This document shows positions 46,346 through 57,800 of a DNA stretch of 64,000 bases, in pieces (the stretch's first letter is position 1; each line of letters starts with the position of its first letter). The notes below the pieces were generated by a model, which worked only from the letters and a program-made list of their open reading frames with translations, did no database searches and was not told where the DNA came from. Where the stretch lies: the NCBI GenBank assembly GCA_007258455.2, contig VDFB02193867.1, positions 527,116,751-527,180,750 on the forward strand, written 5' to 3'. This DNA comes from Sequoia sempervirens (taxonomy: Eukaryota > Streptophyta > Pinopsida > Cupressales > Cupressaceae). The position numbers and the translations under genes are program-made.

Positions 46346-46599
46346 CTGTCATATTTACATGAGTGCATGAGTCGATAGATGCATATATACATGTATCCAT
46401 GCAAATTATTGATAGATGCATATATACATGGATGTGTGTATGCAATTCATAGGCACATATATACATAAATGAAGGTATACATGTATCCATACATACAGGC
46501 ATACATATATAGACAGATGCATAAAGAGACAGCAAGATATATGCATAAATCGATATATGCATGATTGCACCTATGGATACATAGATACATTATGTAATG

Positions 46600-47735
46600 A
46601 AGAAAAAGACACATTTATTTATGCATTTATTTCGAGAGTTTGATTTTGAATCCATATGCATGCTTCGATTAAAAGTAGTGGCTGAAAGTACACAGTTCAT
46701 TGATACAAAATTAATGCGTTGAATTGCATCTGACTAAACAGGAGGCTATTTGGATTGCTAATTAGTCTTTCAATATATAACAATTAAAAGAGATAAAGAA
46801 GTATAATTATCCTTGGGAACATTGCACATTTTGACTTTTCAATGAGAATGAATTAACAAAGTAGCAGTCAGACCTAAAGAAGATTCAAGGACTATGGTAA
46901 TAGAAAACTATATTTTGGACAATGGCCAGACAATCTCTTGAAATTGCTTTAAAAACTTTGAAGCAAATGGATTTTTCATTCTGTTTATTGTCATTGTACA
47001 TGTTAAATGGAAGTTGGGTTTCCGATTGCTGCAGTGCATTTGGATACTTTGAATATAAAATCATAGTTTATATCATTTTTAGTGTTATTCAATTGAATCT
47101 TTTCTTGAAAGACCAAGGATTCATCTGAGACTTGGAGGCAATGGACAACTGTGCTATAAAGAGAGCTTTGGAAGGAATGAGCAAGTAAAAGAAAACTGAG
47201 GTAAGAAAGTGTATTTGCTCACATTGCTAATGTCACTGTGTGCTTTAAACCTGCAAAGTAAAAGAAAACTGAGGAAAGAAAGTATTTATTGCCTCAAGTA
47301 ACTGGTTTCTGGTTTGTAAACTGTAGTTATATGTGTACATGTAATTATGTATATATGTTAGACAATATGTATTTGTGCAGAGGTGCATAAGGATGGTATG
47401 AATCTCTAGAATTTAGATTGCATAGGTAACATGTTGTTCATAGTCATCTAGTTAGAGTAATATGATGACTTTGTGCATATTGGTATTTAATTCTGGAGGT
47501 TGATGTTTCCAAAATTGTTTTTTTTGAATCTGGAAAGTAGTATTTAGCTCTTTTGTTGGTTATGATTCAAAGTAAATGCATTAAACAGAATGTGGATTTA
47601 TCATGTAATATAGATTTATGTGAGAAGACATGCATTGTGACTACTCTGACCATTTCATTTTTGTTATTCTGTGGATCTGTGCAGTCACATGAGATGATGT
47701 TGCTATAGAGTGAAGACCTGGAACCAAGCTACTTG
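46600..47735. other. Spacer with a second core module, no gene
   Basis: 46922-47128 is an open + frame, but its second half is the core module at 47033-47185, so it is not taken as a gene. GTAAAAGAAAACTGAGG occurs twice (about 47187 and 47259). Nothing else recognised. Confidence 0.5.
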
Positions 47736-47989
47736 ATACATGTATCCTCATATACATGGATGTGGACATCTATCATGGTATCCATAGATGTGTAGATACA
47801 TGTATCTATGGATAGATGTATTCATAGATACATTGACACATATATGGATAAATGCCTGTATACATTTGCACATAGGATGACATACATAATAGCGTAGATG
47901 CATCTATAGGTAGATGAATACATAGAAACATAGTTGCATAGATAGATAGATAGATGCATAGCTGAATACAGAAATGCTTAAATATACAT

Positions 47990-48392
47990 GTATCGAAAGT
48001 ATACTTATGCATTCGCCCAGAATGCATTTAACCAGCAGCATGAACGAATCACATTTCGCCATTTAACATATTGCCTATTTTTTTGTATAGTTTGAATTTG
48101 GAGAGCTATTTTATATATTGGAAAACTAGCATTTATCTATTTTTCTATTCGTCCGAGTAGCTTTATAAATCATTTCCGTTTTAAAAATTCGGGAAAATGC
48201 AAATGCATAAATTGATTATGGCGGGCAGATGTACGTGATGCATGAATAAGAATTAAATGCATTGAATGGCATCTGGCTCGGGGTGAAGGCGGTGGAGTCG
48301 CTTGGAGGCCACGCGTGGCCAGGGTGCTTTGGTCATTTAATATAGAGTTGAGTTACTTGGTATGCATTTCTGTTACTTTGTGTGTGTTGCAT
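47990..48392 (+). promoter_or_regulatory. Promoter-like module, + copy 1
   Basis: From TACTTATGCATTCGCCC it contains CACATTTCGCCATTTAACAT, CTATTTTATATATTGG, TTCTATTCGTCCGAGTAG and ATTCGGGAAAATGC. Then come a GGCGG...ATGTACGT part and TTTAATATAGAGTTGAGTTA, ending near TACTTTGTGTGTGTTG. Homologues: 54342-54750, 55915-56376 (both +), part at 57975-58230 (-) and the fullest at 62946-63672 (-). TATA-like words and the splice donor in fuller copies suggest promoter plus 5' exon. The PPR relic lies 300 bp downstream. Confidence 0.5.
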
Positions 48393-48690
48393 AGATACTT
48401 ATATCCATGGCTACATGTGCAGAAAGGTACATGTATTGCAGTACAGATGGATGCATCTAGAAGTGTATGTGCAAATGAGATGCATGGTTGCATGTGAGGC
48501 TTGTAAAGTTTGTATTTTTTTTATTACTGCAAAGCAGTCTCATAAAGAGAGGTTTGGAACGAGAATTATGTCAACATGAATGGTAATCAGAGCTTTTTCC
48601 TTGAACCTTGTTATATATTGAAAGAGTAACTAGCAATGCAAACAGCGCTCCCTCTAGCTAGATGCCATTCAAAGCATTGAGCTTGCATCA

Positions 48691-49040
48691 GTGGATTATG
48701 TATCTTCATCCACTAGTTTGAATCAAAGTTTGCATATGGATTTAGAATCAAAAGCTCTTTCCCTCGAATGTTTTTTTAATTTGCCTATGCATTTGCCCAC
48801 AAAACCTAGAATTTGCAATTGCTTTGAGCTTGTTTGCTATGATGAAAGCATACAGGATAAAGGAATTTTGTCACCTGTTGTAGTTAATGTGCTCATAGGC
48901 ACATTTGCAAAATATGGAAATGTATAGAAGGGAAGCGAACTGTACAAAAAAACTTGTCAAAGAAATGTGATCCCATGGAATGCAACAAGTGTTCACAATG
49001 GACACTTTGGTTTTTGCGTGTTAAGTTTGTCAGATAATAC
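48691..49040 (+). pseudogene. PPR-repeat gene relic
   Basis: The frame from 48691 ends in ICNCFELVCYDESIQDKGIL and VVVNVLIGTFAKYGNV, hits a TAG at 48925, and continues as KGSELYKKTCQRNVIPWNA. This matches the plant PLS-type PPR pattern (VVN.LI.MYAKCG.VE.A.ELF.....RNVVSWNA). PPR proteins bind organellar RNA. Here only about one to two repeats survive, so it is not functional. The N-terminal 40 codons are not recognisable. Confidence 0.7.
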
Positions 49041-49079
49041 AATTTGGCATGAACAATGTTGTAGGCATCACATGAACGA

Positions 49080-49760
49080 CAAAACTATTCAACACTGAAC
49101 TCTATGCTTGTAATAATTATTGGAAAAGCTGTAAATGCCATAGATGAAATAATATGAATAAAATTCTAGTTCCTGGTATTCTTGAAATGCAATGAAAAAA
49201 CTGCTATAAAGGCATAAGACAAGGCTGTGTAACATATTTCCATTCTTGTATCTAATTTCTTTGAACACAAATGCTTTACACACTTGATTGCAATAGTAAC
49301 ATGTCTACGAAAAATCGGACAATAGAGATCATAAATCAGTAGTTTTTAGTGTGAGTATATATGTATCCTGATACACATAAGCTTATGTGGCATTCATGAA
49401 AACAGTTACTGTGCACAGTCAAACAGTTAATTAGTATAGCTATATGCATTATCCATATAAAACAATAAATTGGTACAATGCTAGAGGGACAGATCCATAA
49501 ATACATGGACACATGTATACGCAGTTGCATACAGGGATACGTAAAAGCATAGATGAATACATGGACACACGAATATGTGCATATGTGCATATGGACATAG
49601 AAGCATATATACATGTGAATACGCATATATGCAGCAAAAGCAACGTATGGATTTGTGTATACAGGAGTGTACTCTATACATTAGAATGCATGATGGAAAA
49701 GTGACTATAAAGTACAATGCATAAAAGCAGGGGTGAGACTTGGTTGCAGTAACAACCAAA
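49080..49760 (-). repeat. Inverted copy of the modules at 53850-54290 and 57130-57800
   Basis: On the minus strand it shares ACTAAAAACTACTGA, GATCTCTATTGTCC and ACTATTGCAATCAA with those copies. They lie on the + strand, so the three form inverted repeats 4 to 8 kb apart. The frame readings (49336-49759) are ATGCAT-type low complexity. Confidence 0.8.
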
Positions 49761-50064
49761 AAATGGAAAAAGCCAAAGGAAAATAACCATTTGCTGTCTC
49801 AAGTAACTTGTTAATGGGCCTAGAGTGTACAACCATAACAACTTCTAATTGGTCACCATAAATTCTTGAAAGCGTAAGAATCAGAAAGCAAATATTGGAA
49901 AAGCTAGGAAGGACAGAATGCAAAAGGGAACATTTAAACTATATAGTTTGAATGGCATTATGCATGGAGGGATAATAATTATTGAACATATATGTCAGAT
50001 GTACATTGAGAACCATTGTCTTCATAGGTACAAAAACAAAATTAGAGTTTCAGATGTGCATATT
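49760..50064. other. Spacer, no gene recognised
   Basis: No motif. A short + frame (49918-50103) has no family. Confidence 0.5.
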
Positions 50065-50241
50065 CTAGAAGTCTTTAACATAGTAACCTATAGAAGTATC
50101 TAAATGTATAATAATAGTAGAGTATTTTAAAACCAAAGATGTCTTTAACATGTGAGAACCAGCGAAATGTCTTGGAGCATGGAAAGGTGAAAAAGTAAAA
50201 GTCTGAACAATGTAAATCTGTGCTCCTCTATTCCTAGTTTC
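50065..50241 (-). CDS. Possible last exon of the OTU-like locus
   Basis: On the minus strand TTGGCTTTACAG is followed by an open stretch (ETRNRGAQIYIVQTF...) of about 55 codons. The acceptor is good. The peptide has no recognised motif, and its connection to the exon at 50464-50821 is unproved. Confidence 0.25.
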   Translation of the reverse strand, partial: ETRNRGAQIYIVQTFTFSPFHAPRHFAGSHMLKTSLVLKYSTIIIHLDTSIGYYVKDF

Positions 50242-50463
50242 CTGTAAAGCCAACAAAATACTATGTATTAGAAACATAGTTTCTATGGATAGTGATTTTG
50301 AGGTACTGGTTCAAAAGAAAAAAAGTTTACATATGAATGACTTAATTGCAAATTGCGTACGCATTTTCATAGCACCAACTACCAGTGCAGTGATTGTGCC
50401 AACTGGGTACTCATTTGCAGTTGCTAACAATTGGCTGATAGTTGTACTTGGGATGAATTTGTA

Positions 50464-50821
50464 CTATTGACAGAGGCGAGGAATGTTTTCAGTGCTGCTT
50501 ATGGCTGCTAAAATCAAAATGCAATCACAGTCACCTCTGTCATAATCTGTCCTAGGTGCAATTTGGAAATCTAATATTGAAATAGCTGATCCCAGGACTA
50601 TTTTAGGCTCATGTTGATACAGGAGGTCTCCACTAACATTTAACGTGGTTGTCATTTCTGATTTGTGATCTGTCAGATGAGCACGTAGCATTTCCCGTGT
50701 TTTGTTGGCCTTTTCCAATGTTGCTTTGTAGACAACAAGGACATCACCCTGGAAGGTGCCTCCAACTCTTTTTGCATTTAGCTGTTCAATTGAAACTATT
50801 CTAGGTTTCTTGACTCTCATT
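50464..50821 (-). pseudogene. Exon with a possible OB-fold (RPA-like) domain
   Basis: After an acceptor (CTTCCTTGTAG) the frame is open for 118 codons: MRVKKPRIVSIEQLNAKRVG, FQGDVLVVYKAT, REMLRAHLTDHKSEMTTTLN and PKIVLGSAISILDFQI. Alternating hydrophobic strands around 'L.D' and 'G..I.I..F.I' resemble an OB fold. This is only a pattern impression. If spliced to the 69-nt exon at 50913 in the frame used there, the junction codon becomes TGA. That is a nonsense codon unless translation starts at the ATG that follows. Confidence 0.35.
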
Positions 50822-50912
50822 CTACAAGGAAGAAGGATAATGTCAATAAAATGCTAATTCTATATTAGCAACTTGGGCAAATGGCAGCACATTATAGAAC
50901 AAAGTACTTTAC

Positions 50913-50981
50913 CATTGTGCTGATGCTTGTTGTGCAATTTGCACCTGCTTGGCTTGTCTTTTTGATACATCTTTTGGTATC
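50913..50981 (-). CDS. 69-nt exon encoding a 23-residue repeat (unit 2)
   Basis: On the minus strand: acceptor TTCTTTGCAG, 69 nt, donor ATG|GTAAAG. The frame reads IPKDVSKRQAKQVQIAQQAS then AQ plus a split TG|G codon (Trp). Length, phase and ending match the exon at 51065-51133, a tandem exon duplication. The peptide is polar and suits a helix. Confidence 0.55.
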
Positions 50982-51064
50982 CTGCAAAGAATTGGAACAA
51001 TGTTATTTGAATATTTGTGATTTGGGCGAATGAGTATGAAGGGATAATACTATGAGCACTTTAC

Positions 51065-51133
51065 CATTGTGCTGATTCTTCTTGTGCAGTTTGTATTTGC
51101 TTTGACTGCCTTTTAGTTTCATCCATAGATCTC
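51065..51133 (-). CDS. 69-nt exon encoding a 23-residue repeat (unit 1)
   Basis: On the minus strand: acceptor TTATTTGCAG, 69 nt, donor ATG|GTAAAG. It reads RSMDETKRQSKQIQTAQEES then AQ and a split TG. KRQ(S/A)KQ(I/V)Q.AQ..SAQ is shared with the other unit. Joining the two keeps the frame through a TGG codon. Confidence 0.55.
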
Positions 51134-51209
51134 CTGCAAATAATGGATATAGCATTGGAAAAGACATTGCAATGCATAAAGGTGATATAAGGCTATAAGT
51201 TCTATAAAG

Positions 51210-51881
51210 CTGAATTTGTCTATTGTGCGACATGCAATTTTTGGGAAATTGGATTGTAATCAGTCCAATATGCTTGTAATATATAGGTAGAGCATATATT
51301 TGTAGCCATGTTGGACCAAATGTGATCAATGACTGAGTTGCCTATGCTGTGTTGTTGGTTCAACATAAATTGTATGTTGTTCTGTTGCATATAACTATGA
51401 AGCATTTTTTTTGTGCTTTTGCTTTTTGAATACGTGTCACCCCACAATCCACGTTTGCTTTGGTCTGTGCATGCGCTTCTAGACAATTGCATCTTGCGCA
51501 AGTATGTTTCTTGATCATGTACTTTGTGCAATGTATATAGAGCACCAGGATTTAGTCCATTGCTATATGATTTAATTGCTTCTTTGTCCTTTTTTTTGAA
51601 GCAAGCCAAGGAATAATCTATAGCTCCATTGCATAATTGACTTGAGGTGTTCTGGTTGTTAAGTAGCACTTGAAGCGAATCAAACAAACAATCACAACAT
51701 TATATGCAAATGTGCTTAATCTATAAAGGCCTTCAGCTCTAAGGGCATTGTCAATGTTTGGTATTTGAGGATACCTTGGGCACAATTTTTTAATCTCATG
51801 TGAACTTATGGAGTGTTTCGAAGTTCTGTTTTGTGTTTCAATTTCTAGCAATGGTTCAAAGTGTCCACTTAAAGAATTCAT
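51210..51881 (-). pseudogene. OTU-type cysteine protease-like module, copy 1
   Basis: In minus order: PQIPNIDNALRAEGLYRLST, FAYNV, then a 1-nt deletion (GTTGTGATTG where copy 2 has GTTGGTGATTG). DCLFDSLQVLLNNQN, NGAIDYSLACFKKKD, GALYTLHKVHDQETYLRKMQ and SKRGLWGDTY follow. The end is ILQAYWTDYNPIS. GDCLF with a following helix, a mid WGD and a terminal (H)Y.P(I) are the order of an OTU domain. The expected catalytic His seems to be Asp here (TDYNPI). OTU proteins cleave ubiquitin chains and also occur inside some transposons. Confidence 0.5.
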
Positions 51882-51924
51882 GTCATGAAATAGTATAGAG
51901 ACTTATTCTGTGTAATCAGAACTA

Positions 51925-52427
51925 TTGAGCTGTAAGCACCTTCTTGCTGTTGTCCTTGACCAAAGGGATATTTGTATCTTCAACCATTTGGATATCCGGT
52001 CAATGCAAGAAAGGTCACCGCACAATCAACACTTTGTGCAATTTGCTTGTGGCTTTACAGATAATCGCATTCTGCGGGAGTGTGTTTGTGGATCATGTAC
52101 TTTGTGCAATGTATATAGAGTATCAGGGTCTAGTTCATAGTTATGTGATATTATTGCTTGTTTGTCCTTGTTTTGAAGGCAGTACAAGAAGTAATCTATA
52201 GCTCCATTTCGTAATTGAATTAACGTGTAATGGTTCTTAAGCAATGGTTGTAATGAGTCAAACAAACAATCACCAACATTGTATGCAAAAGCACTCAATC
52301 TACAAAGTCCCTCTCTCTTACGCACGTAGTCAATGTTTGATATTTGGGGGTGCTTTGTTAATTCATAGGTGTCAACGTCTATTATTTTCTTTGTTTTTCC
52401 GTGTAACCCAAGGGTTAAAAATTGCAT
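51925..52427 (-). pseudogene. OTU-type cysteine protease-like module, copy 2
   Basis: Minus frame: PQISNIDYVRKREGLCRLSA, FAYNVGDCLFDSLQPLLKN, LRNGAIDYFLYCLQNKDKQA, TLYTLHKVHDPQTHSRRMRL, then a stop. After a shift the text continues GDLSCIDRISKWLKIQISLW. The catalytic-type GDCLF is intact, unlike copy 1, but the C-terminal half is out of frame. The same gene part clearly occurs twice in tandem with about 560 bp offset. Confidence 0.5.
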
Positions 52428-53849
52428 GCATGCAGTTCATTCTATTCTATGGATACTGTATAGAGGAAGTATAACATATTAACACATAAGCAAAACCTGT
52501 TCTATTGCTTGAAGACAAATTACTATTGCAATTGTGGATAATGCATTTTCTTGTGTGTATATTTGGAAACAGTTCTCTAAATCATTTATGTTCAAAGAAA
52601 TGAGGAATACAATATGACAAAATGAATACATGGAAAACAACTTTATGCAGTTATTATATTGAAGAATTTCAATTGCATTTCAAGAAAAGCAAAAGGACAA
52701 TTTGGAAAACTGACCTTGTAATCTGCTATCAAATGATCAAGTATACTTGTAGAAAATGTACAAATAGTGATAGGGACAAGCAATTTTTCCTAGTGTAGTT
52801 TGTGCGTGATTGTTTAAATAGAGTTCAAAGCATTGATCCCTGTCACAAGGACAAATCAGACAAATGAGTACAGTGAGTGACATATACTATGCTATTCATA
52901 AAAAGAAAAACAGAATTCTTATGTAGATTCATTTGTCTGAGAAAACAATGCAAGTAAGAACTTTTGTTTCTTTAAATGCAAATTGCTTTTTCTATAATTT
53001 TTTAATTCACAAGTGTAAACATGGCTCCCTACAGGCTTTTGCTATGCATTTTATTTTTTAACTATATTGTTGTTTTGCATCGAGCTTAAAGAACCCCTGT
53101 AACTATGGTTTCCAAACAGATTTATATCAATGAATGTAAGTCAACAAAGGTTTCCAATTACACTCAATACTTGAATCATGAAGCATCATTGCTTCAAGCT
53201 ATAGCAAAAGTGCAGATAGGGACACACAAGCAAATTCAACAATGACATCATCCAACAAGGATTTGTTTGCTACTACTATGACTAACTAGTGAACTCAATT
53301 GACTCATCAGTCAAATAGCTTGATTCATTATTGACCTAACTTGTTTGAAAGCTATCTTGTTAAGCTGATTAGTTAATTTCATTAGTGAGTAAAAGATAGA
53401 TTTGACTTAATTTGCACAAGGTAACTGTAAGATTGACTTGTTCGTTAATTGACTTTGATTAATGGTTCAGGGACAGATGAGACAAATTAAATTGTCATAA
53501 GCAAAATGTGAGATGGGCTTATTAGCTGTTACGCCACATATACTATGACATTTGAGGTTTCATGAAATAATAGCGAAAGCAATAGAATAAGCAGATGGCT
53601 TCAACATACACGAAGAGATACAATCAATATGAACAGCTATAGGCTGTTGAGTATTTGTAGCATAAGGAATAGAAAGGAAGATGTTGCGAAAGATTTTGCA
53701 ATTTCGGTTTACAGTTGCATTTGCTTTCTTGTCTATAAAGCCTTTTCAAGAAGTTCCTTGTTTTTTTTGCATATGAATGGCCATGATTGGTTTAATTGAT
53801 TTGGTGTACAGAGATGGTTTATAATTAACTGTTATTAACTTTTCATCTA
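52428..53849. other. Spacer right of the OTU-like locus
   Basis: AT-rich, no domain. ACTTGTT, GACTTAATT and similar words recur at 53290-53470 in loose form. Confidence 0.5.
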
Positions 53850-54290
53850 AGCTTTTACGTATCCCTGTATACAACTGCGTATACATGCGCCCATGTATTT
53901 TTTGGATGTGCCACTCTAGCCTTGTACCAATTTACTTTGTTATATGACTATCGCATATAGCAATACTAATAAGCTCTTTCACTGTACATAGCAGCTTTTT
54001 TCGTAAATGCCAGGTTGAGCTTATATGTATCAGGATACATATGCACTCACGCTAAAAACTACTGAATTATGATCTCTATTGTCCCATTTTCGTAGACACG
54101 TTACTATTGCAATCAAATGTATAAAGCATTTGTGTCCAAAGAAATTGGATAAATGGCAATATGTTACACAACCTTGTCCTATGCCTTCATAGTAGTTTTG
54201 TCATTGCATTTCAAGTAGACCAGAAACTAGAATTTTATTCATATTATTTCATCAATGGCATTTACAACTTTTCTAATAATTGGCTATGAC
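53850..54290 (+). repeat. + copy of the module seen inverted at 49080-49760
   Basis: Shares GTATCAGGATACATATGCAC, AAAACTACTGAATTATGATC and the ACTATTGCAATCAA region with 57430-57800, and the reverse complement with 49080-49400. Confidence 0.8.
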
Positions 54291-54341
54291 CAACTGTGGA
54301 ACACAATTAATTCATCAGCCACTTAGATTGATTTAACCACT

Positions 54342-54750
54342 TGGAATGCATTTAACTACCAGCATTGACCAATCACATTTCGCAATTTAACATATTACTT
54401 ATTTTTTTTGTATAGTTTGAATTTGGAGAGCTATTTTATATATTGGCAAATTAGCATTTATCTATTTTTCTATTTGTCCGAGTAGCTTTAAAAATCATTT
54501 TCATTTTAAGAAATTTGGGAAAATGCAAACGCATAAATTGATTAAATAAATTTAAGCAGAGGCATAGTTTAAAAGGTGGCGGCTAGAGGTACGTTATCCA
54601 TGAATGCAGATTAAATGCATTAAAATATCAGGAAACTGCGAGCGCAAAAATTGATTAATTAAAATTAAGCAAAGGCAAAGTTTATCAAGGTGGCGGGTAG
54701 ATGTACGTAATGTATGAATAAAAAATTAAATGCATTGAATGGCATCTGAC
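54342..54750 (+). promoter_or_regulatory. Promoter-like module, + copy 2 (without the 5'-exon part)
   Basis: Carries GGAATGCATTTAAC, CGCAATTTAACATATT, TTCTATTTGTCCGAGTAG and two GGCGG(C/G)TAGA.GTACGT parts in tandem (about 54578 and 54690). The TAATATAGAGTTGAG and donor parts are absent. Confidence 0.55.
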
Positions 54751-55289
54751 CAAAGGGGAGACTGTTTGAATTGCTAAGCAGTCTTTCAATAAAAGTCAAT
54801 TAACAAAGTAGCAGTCAGACCTAAAGAAACTTGAAGGACTATGAGAATAGAAACTGTACATTTTAAATGAAAGTCAGGTTTTGCATTGTTACAATGTATT
54901 TGTATACTTTGCTTATAAAATCATAGTTTAGATCATTTAAAGTGTTATGCATTTGAATCTTTTCTTGAAATACGAAGGATTCATCTGAGTCTTGGAGGCA
55001 ATGGACAGTTGTCCTATAGAGAGAGCTTTGGAACCAATGAGCTGTCATATATACATGTGTGCATGAGTCCATAGATGCATATATACATGTATCCATGCAA
55101 GTTATTGATAGATGCATATATACATGGATATGTCTATGCAACTCATAGGTGCATATAAACATAAATCGAGGTATACATGTACCCATAGATACAGTCATAC
55201 ATATATAGACAGATGCATAAAGAGATTATAAGATATATGCACAAATCGATATATGCATGAATGCACTTATGGATACATAGATACATTAT

Positions 55290-55914
55290 GAAATGAAGAA
55301 AAAGACACATTTATATGTGCATTTATTTTGAGAGTTTGATTCAGAATCCATATGCATACTTTGATTAAAACTAGTGCCTGAAAGTACACAATTTATAGCT
55401 GGTGTATTTTGATGTTTGGACTATTAGTATCCATAACACTATCACTGTCATCAATTGCAATTATAATTTTGCCAGTTGTTTGCACAAATGTGTTTTTATG
55501 CATTATGAAACCCAACTTGTACTTCTGGGACAGAACGAAGCAAAATAAATAAAAGTAGCAATTTGTTGCCTTGAGTAACTTGTTTCTTGGTATTCATTCA
55601 ACGAGCGCAGGTGCGTTTGCTCTGTCACTGTAAACATCCACTTTTTTATTGGTAAAAGCTGTCAGTTTTCTAGCCTATGTCTTTGCTTAAATTTATTTGT
55701 ATATGTCATCTTGTTCCAGACTCTCATTAAATAAAGGAATCTCCATATTCTACCAGCAAAGAAAATGCATTAATGTCAAACGAGTTTGAAATTCAAGATA
55801 ACAAACCTAATAGCACTCACTTGGATAAACTATTTTCTATTGTGACAATTTTATTAGCCTGTAGCGTGAAGGAAAGAATACTTATGCATTTGGTTGAAAT
55901 GATTTTATTAGTTC
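55290..55914. other. Spacer, short unrecognised ORF
   Basis: A 62-codon + frame (55773-55961) runs into the next promoter-like module and shows no family. Confidence 0.45.
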
Positions 55915-56376
55915 CTGCTGGTAGGCAAAAATACTTATGCATTCACACGGAATGCATTTAACCGTCAACATTGACCAATGACATTTCGCCATTTAACATA
56001 TTGCCTATTTTTTTGTACAGTTTGAATTTGGAGAGCTATTTTATATACTGGAAAATTAGCATTCATCTATTTTTCTATTCGTCTGAGTAGCTTTATAAAT
56101 CATTTCAGTTTTAAAAATTCGGGAAAATGCGAACGCATAAATTGATTGAATAAATTTAAGAAAAGGCATAGTTAAGTTACTTGGTATGCATTTCTATTAC
56201 TTTGCGTGTGTTGTTTTTGTCTTCTGTAAGCGGTGTTCTGAGGGAGAGTTCTAGCGACTGAGCAGAATATGTTATAGTTGCAGAGTCCAGACCCAGAAAC
56301 GAGTTATTTGAGGTGATAATTTGGTAATTTCCAGAGTGTCATTGCAGTAAAACGCTGGACAGTGAGGTCAGAACAG
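55915..56376 (+). promoter_or_regulatory. Promoter-like module with 5' exon and splice donor, + copy 3
   Basis: Same start as the other copies (TACTTATGCATTCAC, AATGCATTTAACCG). It passes to TTACTTGGTATGCATTTC, then CTGTAAGCGGTGTTCTGAGG, AGACCCAGAAACGAG and GCTGGACAGTGAGGTCAGAA, ending CAG|GTAACT at 56376/56377. The donor position matches AGAG|GTAAGT in the minus copy at 62946. Confidence 0.55.
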
Positions 56377-56870
56377 GTAACTTTTCATTTTGAAGTCTAT
56401 TTCATACAAGAAATGTCACATTCAGCATGACATTTGAGTTTCAAATAAGTCTCATGCACACAAATCTGTTATCATGCTAAAGCCATGTAAACATAGATGT
56501 TCCAATTCCATGGGACCATTTTATTTCCATTTGTCCAAGTTCATTTCATTCCATTATCAAGAACCAATAATTAAATGTTTAAACCAGGGACATGTAACCA
56601 GGAAATGCAAGAAAGGTTTAAACAATGAGATCATCTAACAAGCATTTGTTTGCTATCACTATGATTAATGATAGAATTGACTTAATTTGCATGAGCCAAG
56701 TGCAAGATGCTTGTAATATACATGCAAACCTGTATGCATGGATGCATACAAAGACTATGTTTCATGGGATTATTGAAGAGTTAACTTGTTTTCTATATGC
56801 TTCCATATTTTGGACATGTGCCTATGATGAAAATAACCATAATATTTGACGGTATTCCTCTATCCTTGAT
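56377..56870. other. Spacer after the donor, no gene
   Basis: 56500-56620 is repeated at 58510-58630 (shared CCAATTCCATG, TTCATTTCATTCCATTATCA, TTAAATGTTTAAACCAGG). 56690-56815 is repeated at 60410-60510. Confidence 0.6.
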
Positions 56871-57129
56871 GACAGTTCAATGGTTCCAAAGCTCTCTCTA
56901 TAGGACAGTTGTACATTGCCTACAAGACTCAGATGGATCCTTTGTATTTCAAGGAAAGATCTGGATCAATAACAAGTTACTTGAGACAGTAAATGGTTAT
57001 TTTCATTTAGCTTTTACTATTTTTTATGCTATTACTGTAAAGATCTGGATCTACACCCATTAACAAGTTACTTGAGAGAACAAATGGTTATTTTCGTTTA
57101 GCTTTTATCATTTTTTATGCTATTACTGT

Positions 57130-57800
57130 AACCAAGTCTTGGACCTGCTTTAATGCATTGTACTTTATAGCGACTTTTCCATCATGCATTGTAATGTATA
57201 GCGCACACTCCTATATACACAAATCCATATGTTGCTTACGCTGCATGCATGCATATTTACATGTATATATGCCTCTATGTCCATATGCACATATGCACAT
57301 TTTCATGCGGCCATGTACACATTTAAGCCTGTACGTATTCCTGTATGCAACTGCATATACATGCGTCCATTTACTTATGGATCTGTCAGTCTAGCCTTGT
57401 ACCAATTTATTATGTTATATGGATATTGCATATAGTAATACTAATTAGCTATTTCACTGTATATAGCAATTGTATTCATGAATGCCAGATCAAGCTTATA
57501 TGTGTCAGGATACATATACACTCACACTAAAAACTACTGAGTTATGATCTCTATTGTCCTACTTTCATAGACACGTTACTATTGCAATCAAGTATGTTAA
57601 GCATTTGTGTCCAAAGAAATTAGATATAGGAATGGCAATATGTTACACAACCTTGTCCTATGGCTTTATAGCAGTTTTTTCATTGCATTTCAAGAAAATG
57701 AGAAACTAGAATTTTATTCATTTCATTTCATCTATGGCATTTACAGCATTTCCAGTAATTATTACAAGCATAGAGTTTAGTGTTGAATAGTTCTATTGTT
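57130..57800 (+). repeat. + copy of the 49.1-49.8 kb module
   Basis: It includes an ATGCAT-rich array (57200-57370), GTGTCAGGATACATATACAC and the AAAACTACTGAGTTATGATC region. Frames across it are low complexity. Confidence 0.75.

Noticed and set aside
45830..46600. A CRISPR-like array
   Set aside because: No constant repeat or spacer length, and the setting is a plant nuclear genome.
49336..49759. Several overlapping ORFs on both strands with Cys/His/Tyr/Met-rich peptides
   Set aside because: ATGCAT/ATACATG repeats lack stops in many frames. The same peptides appear at 45.7-46.5, 57.2 and 54.9 kb wherever the array occurs.
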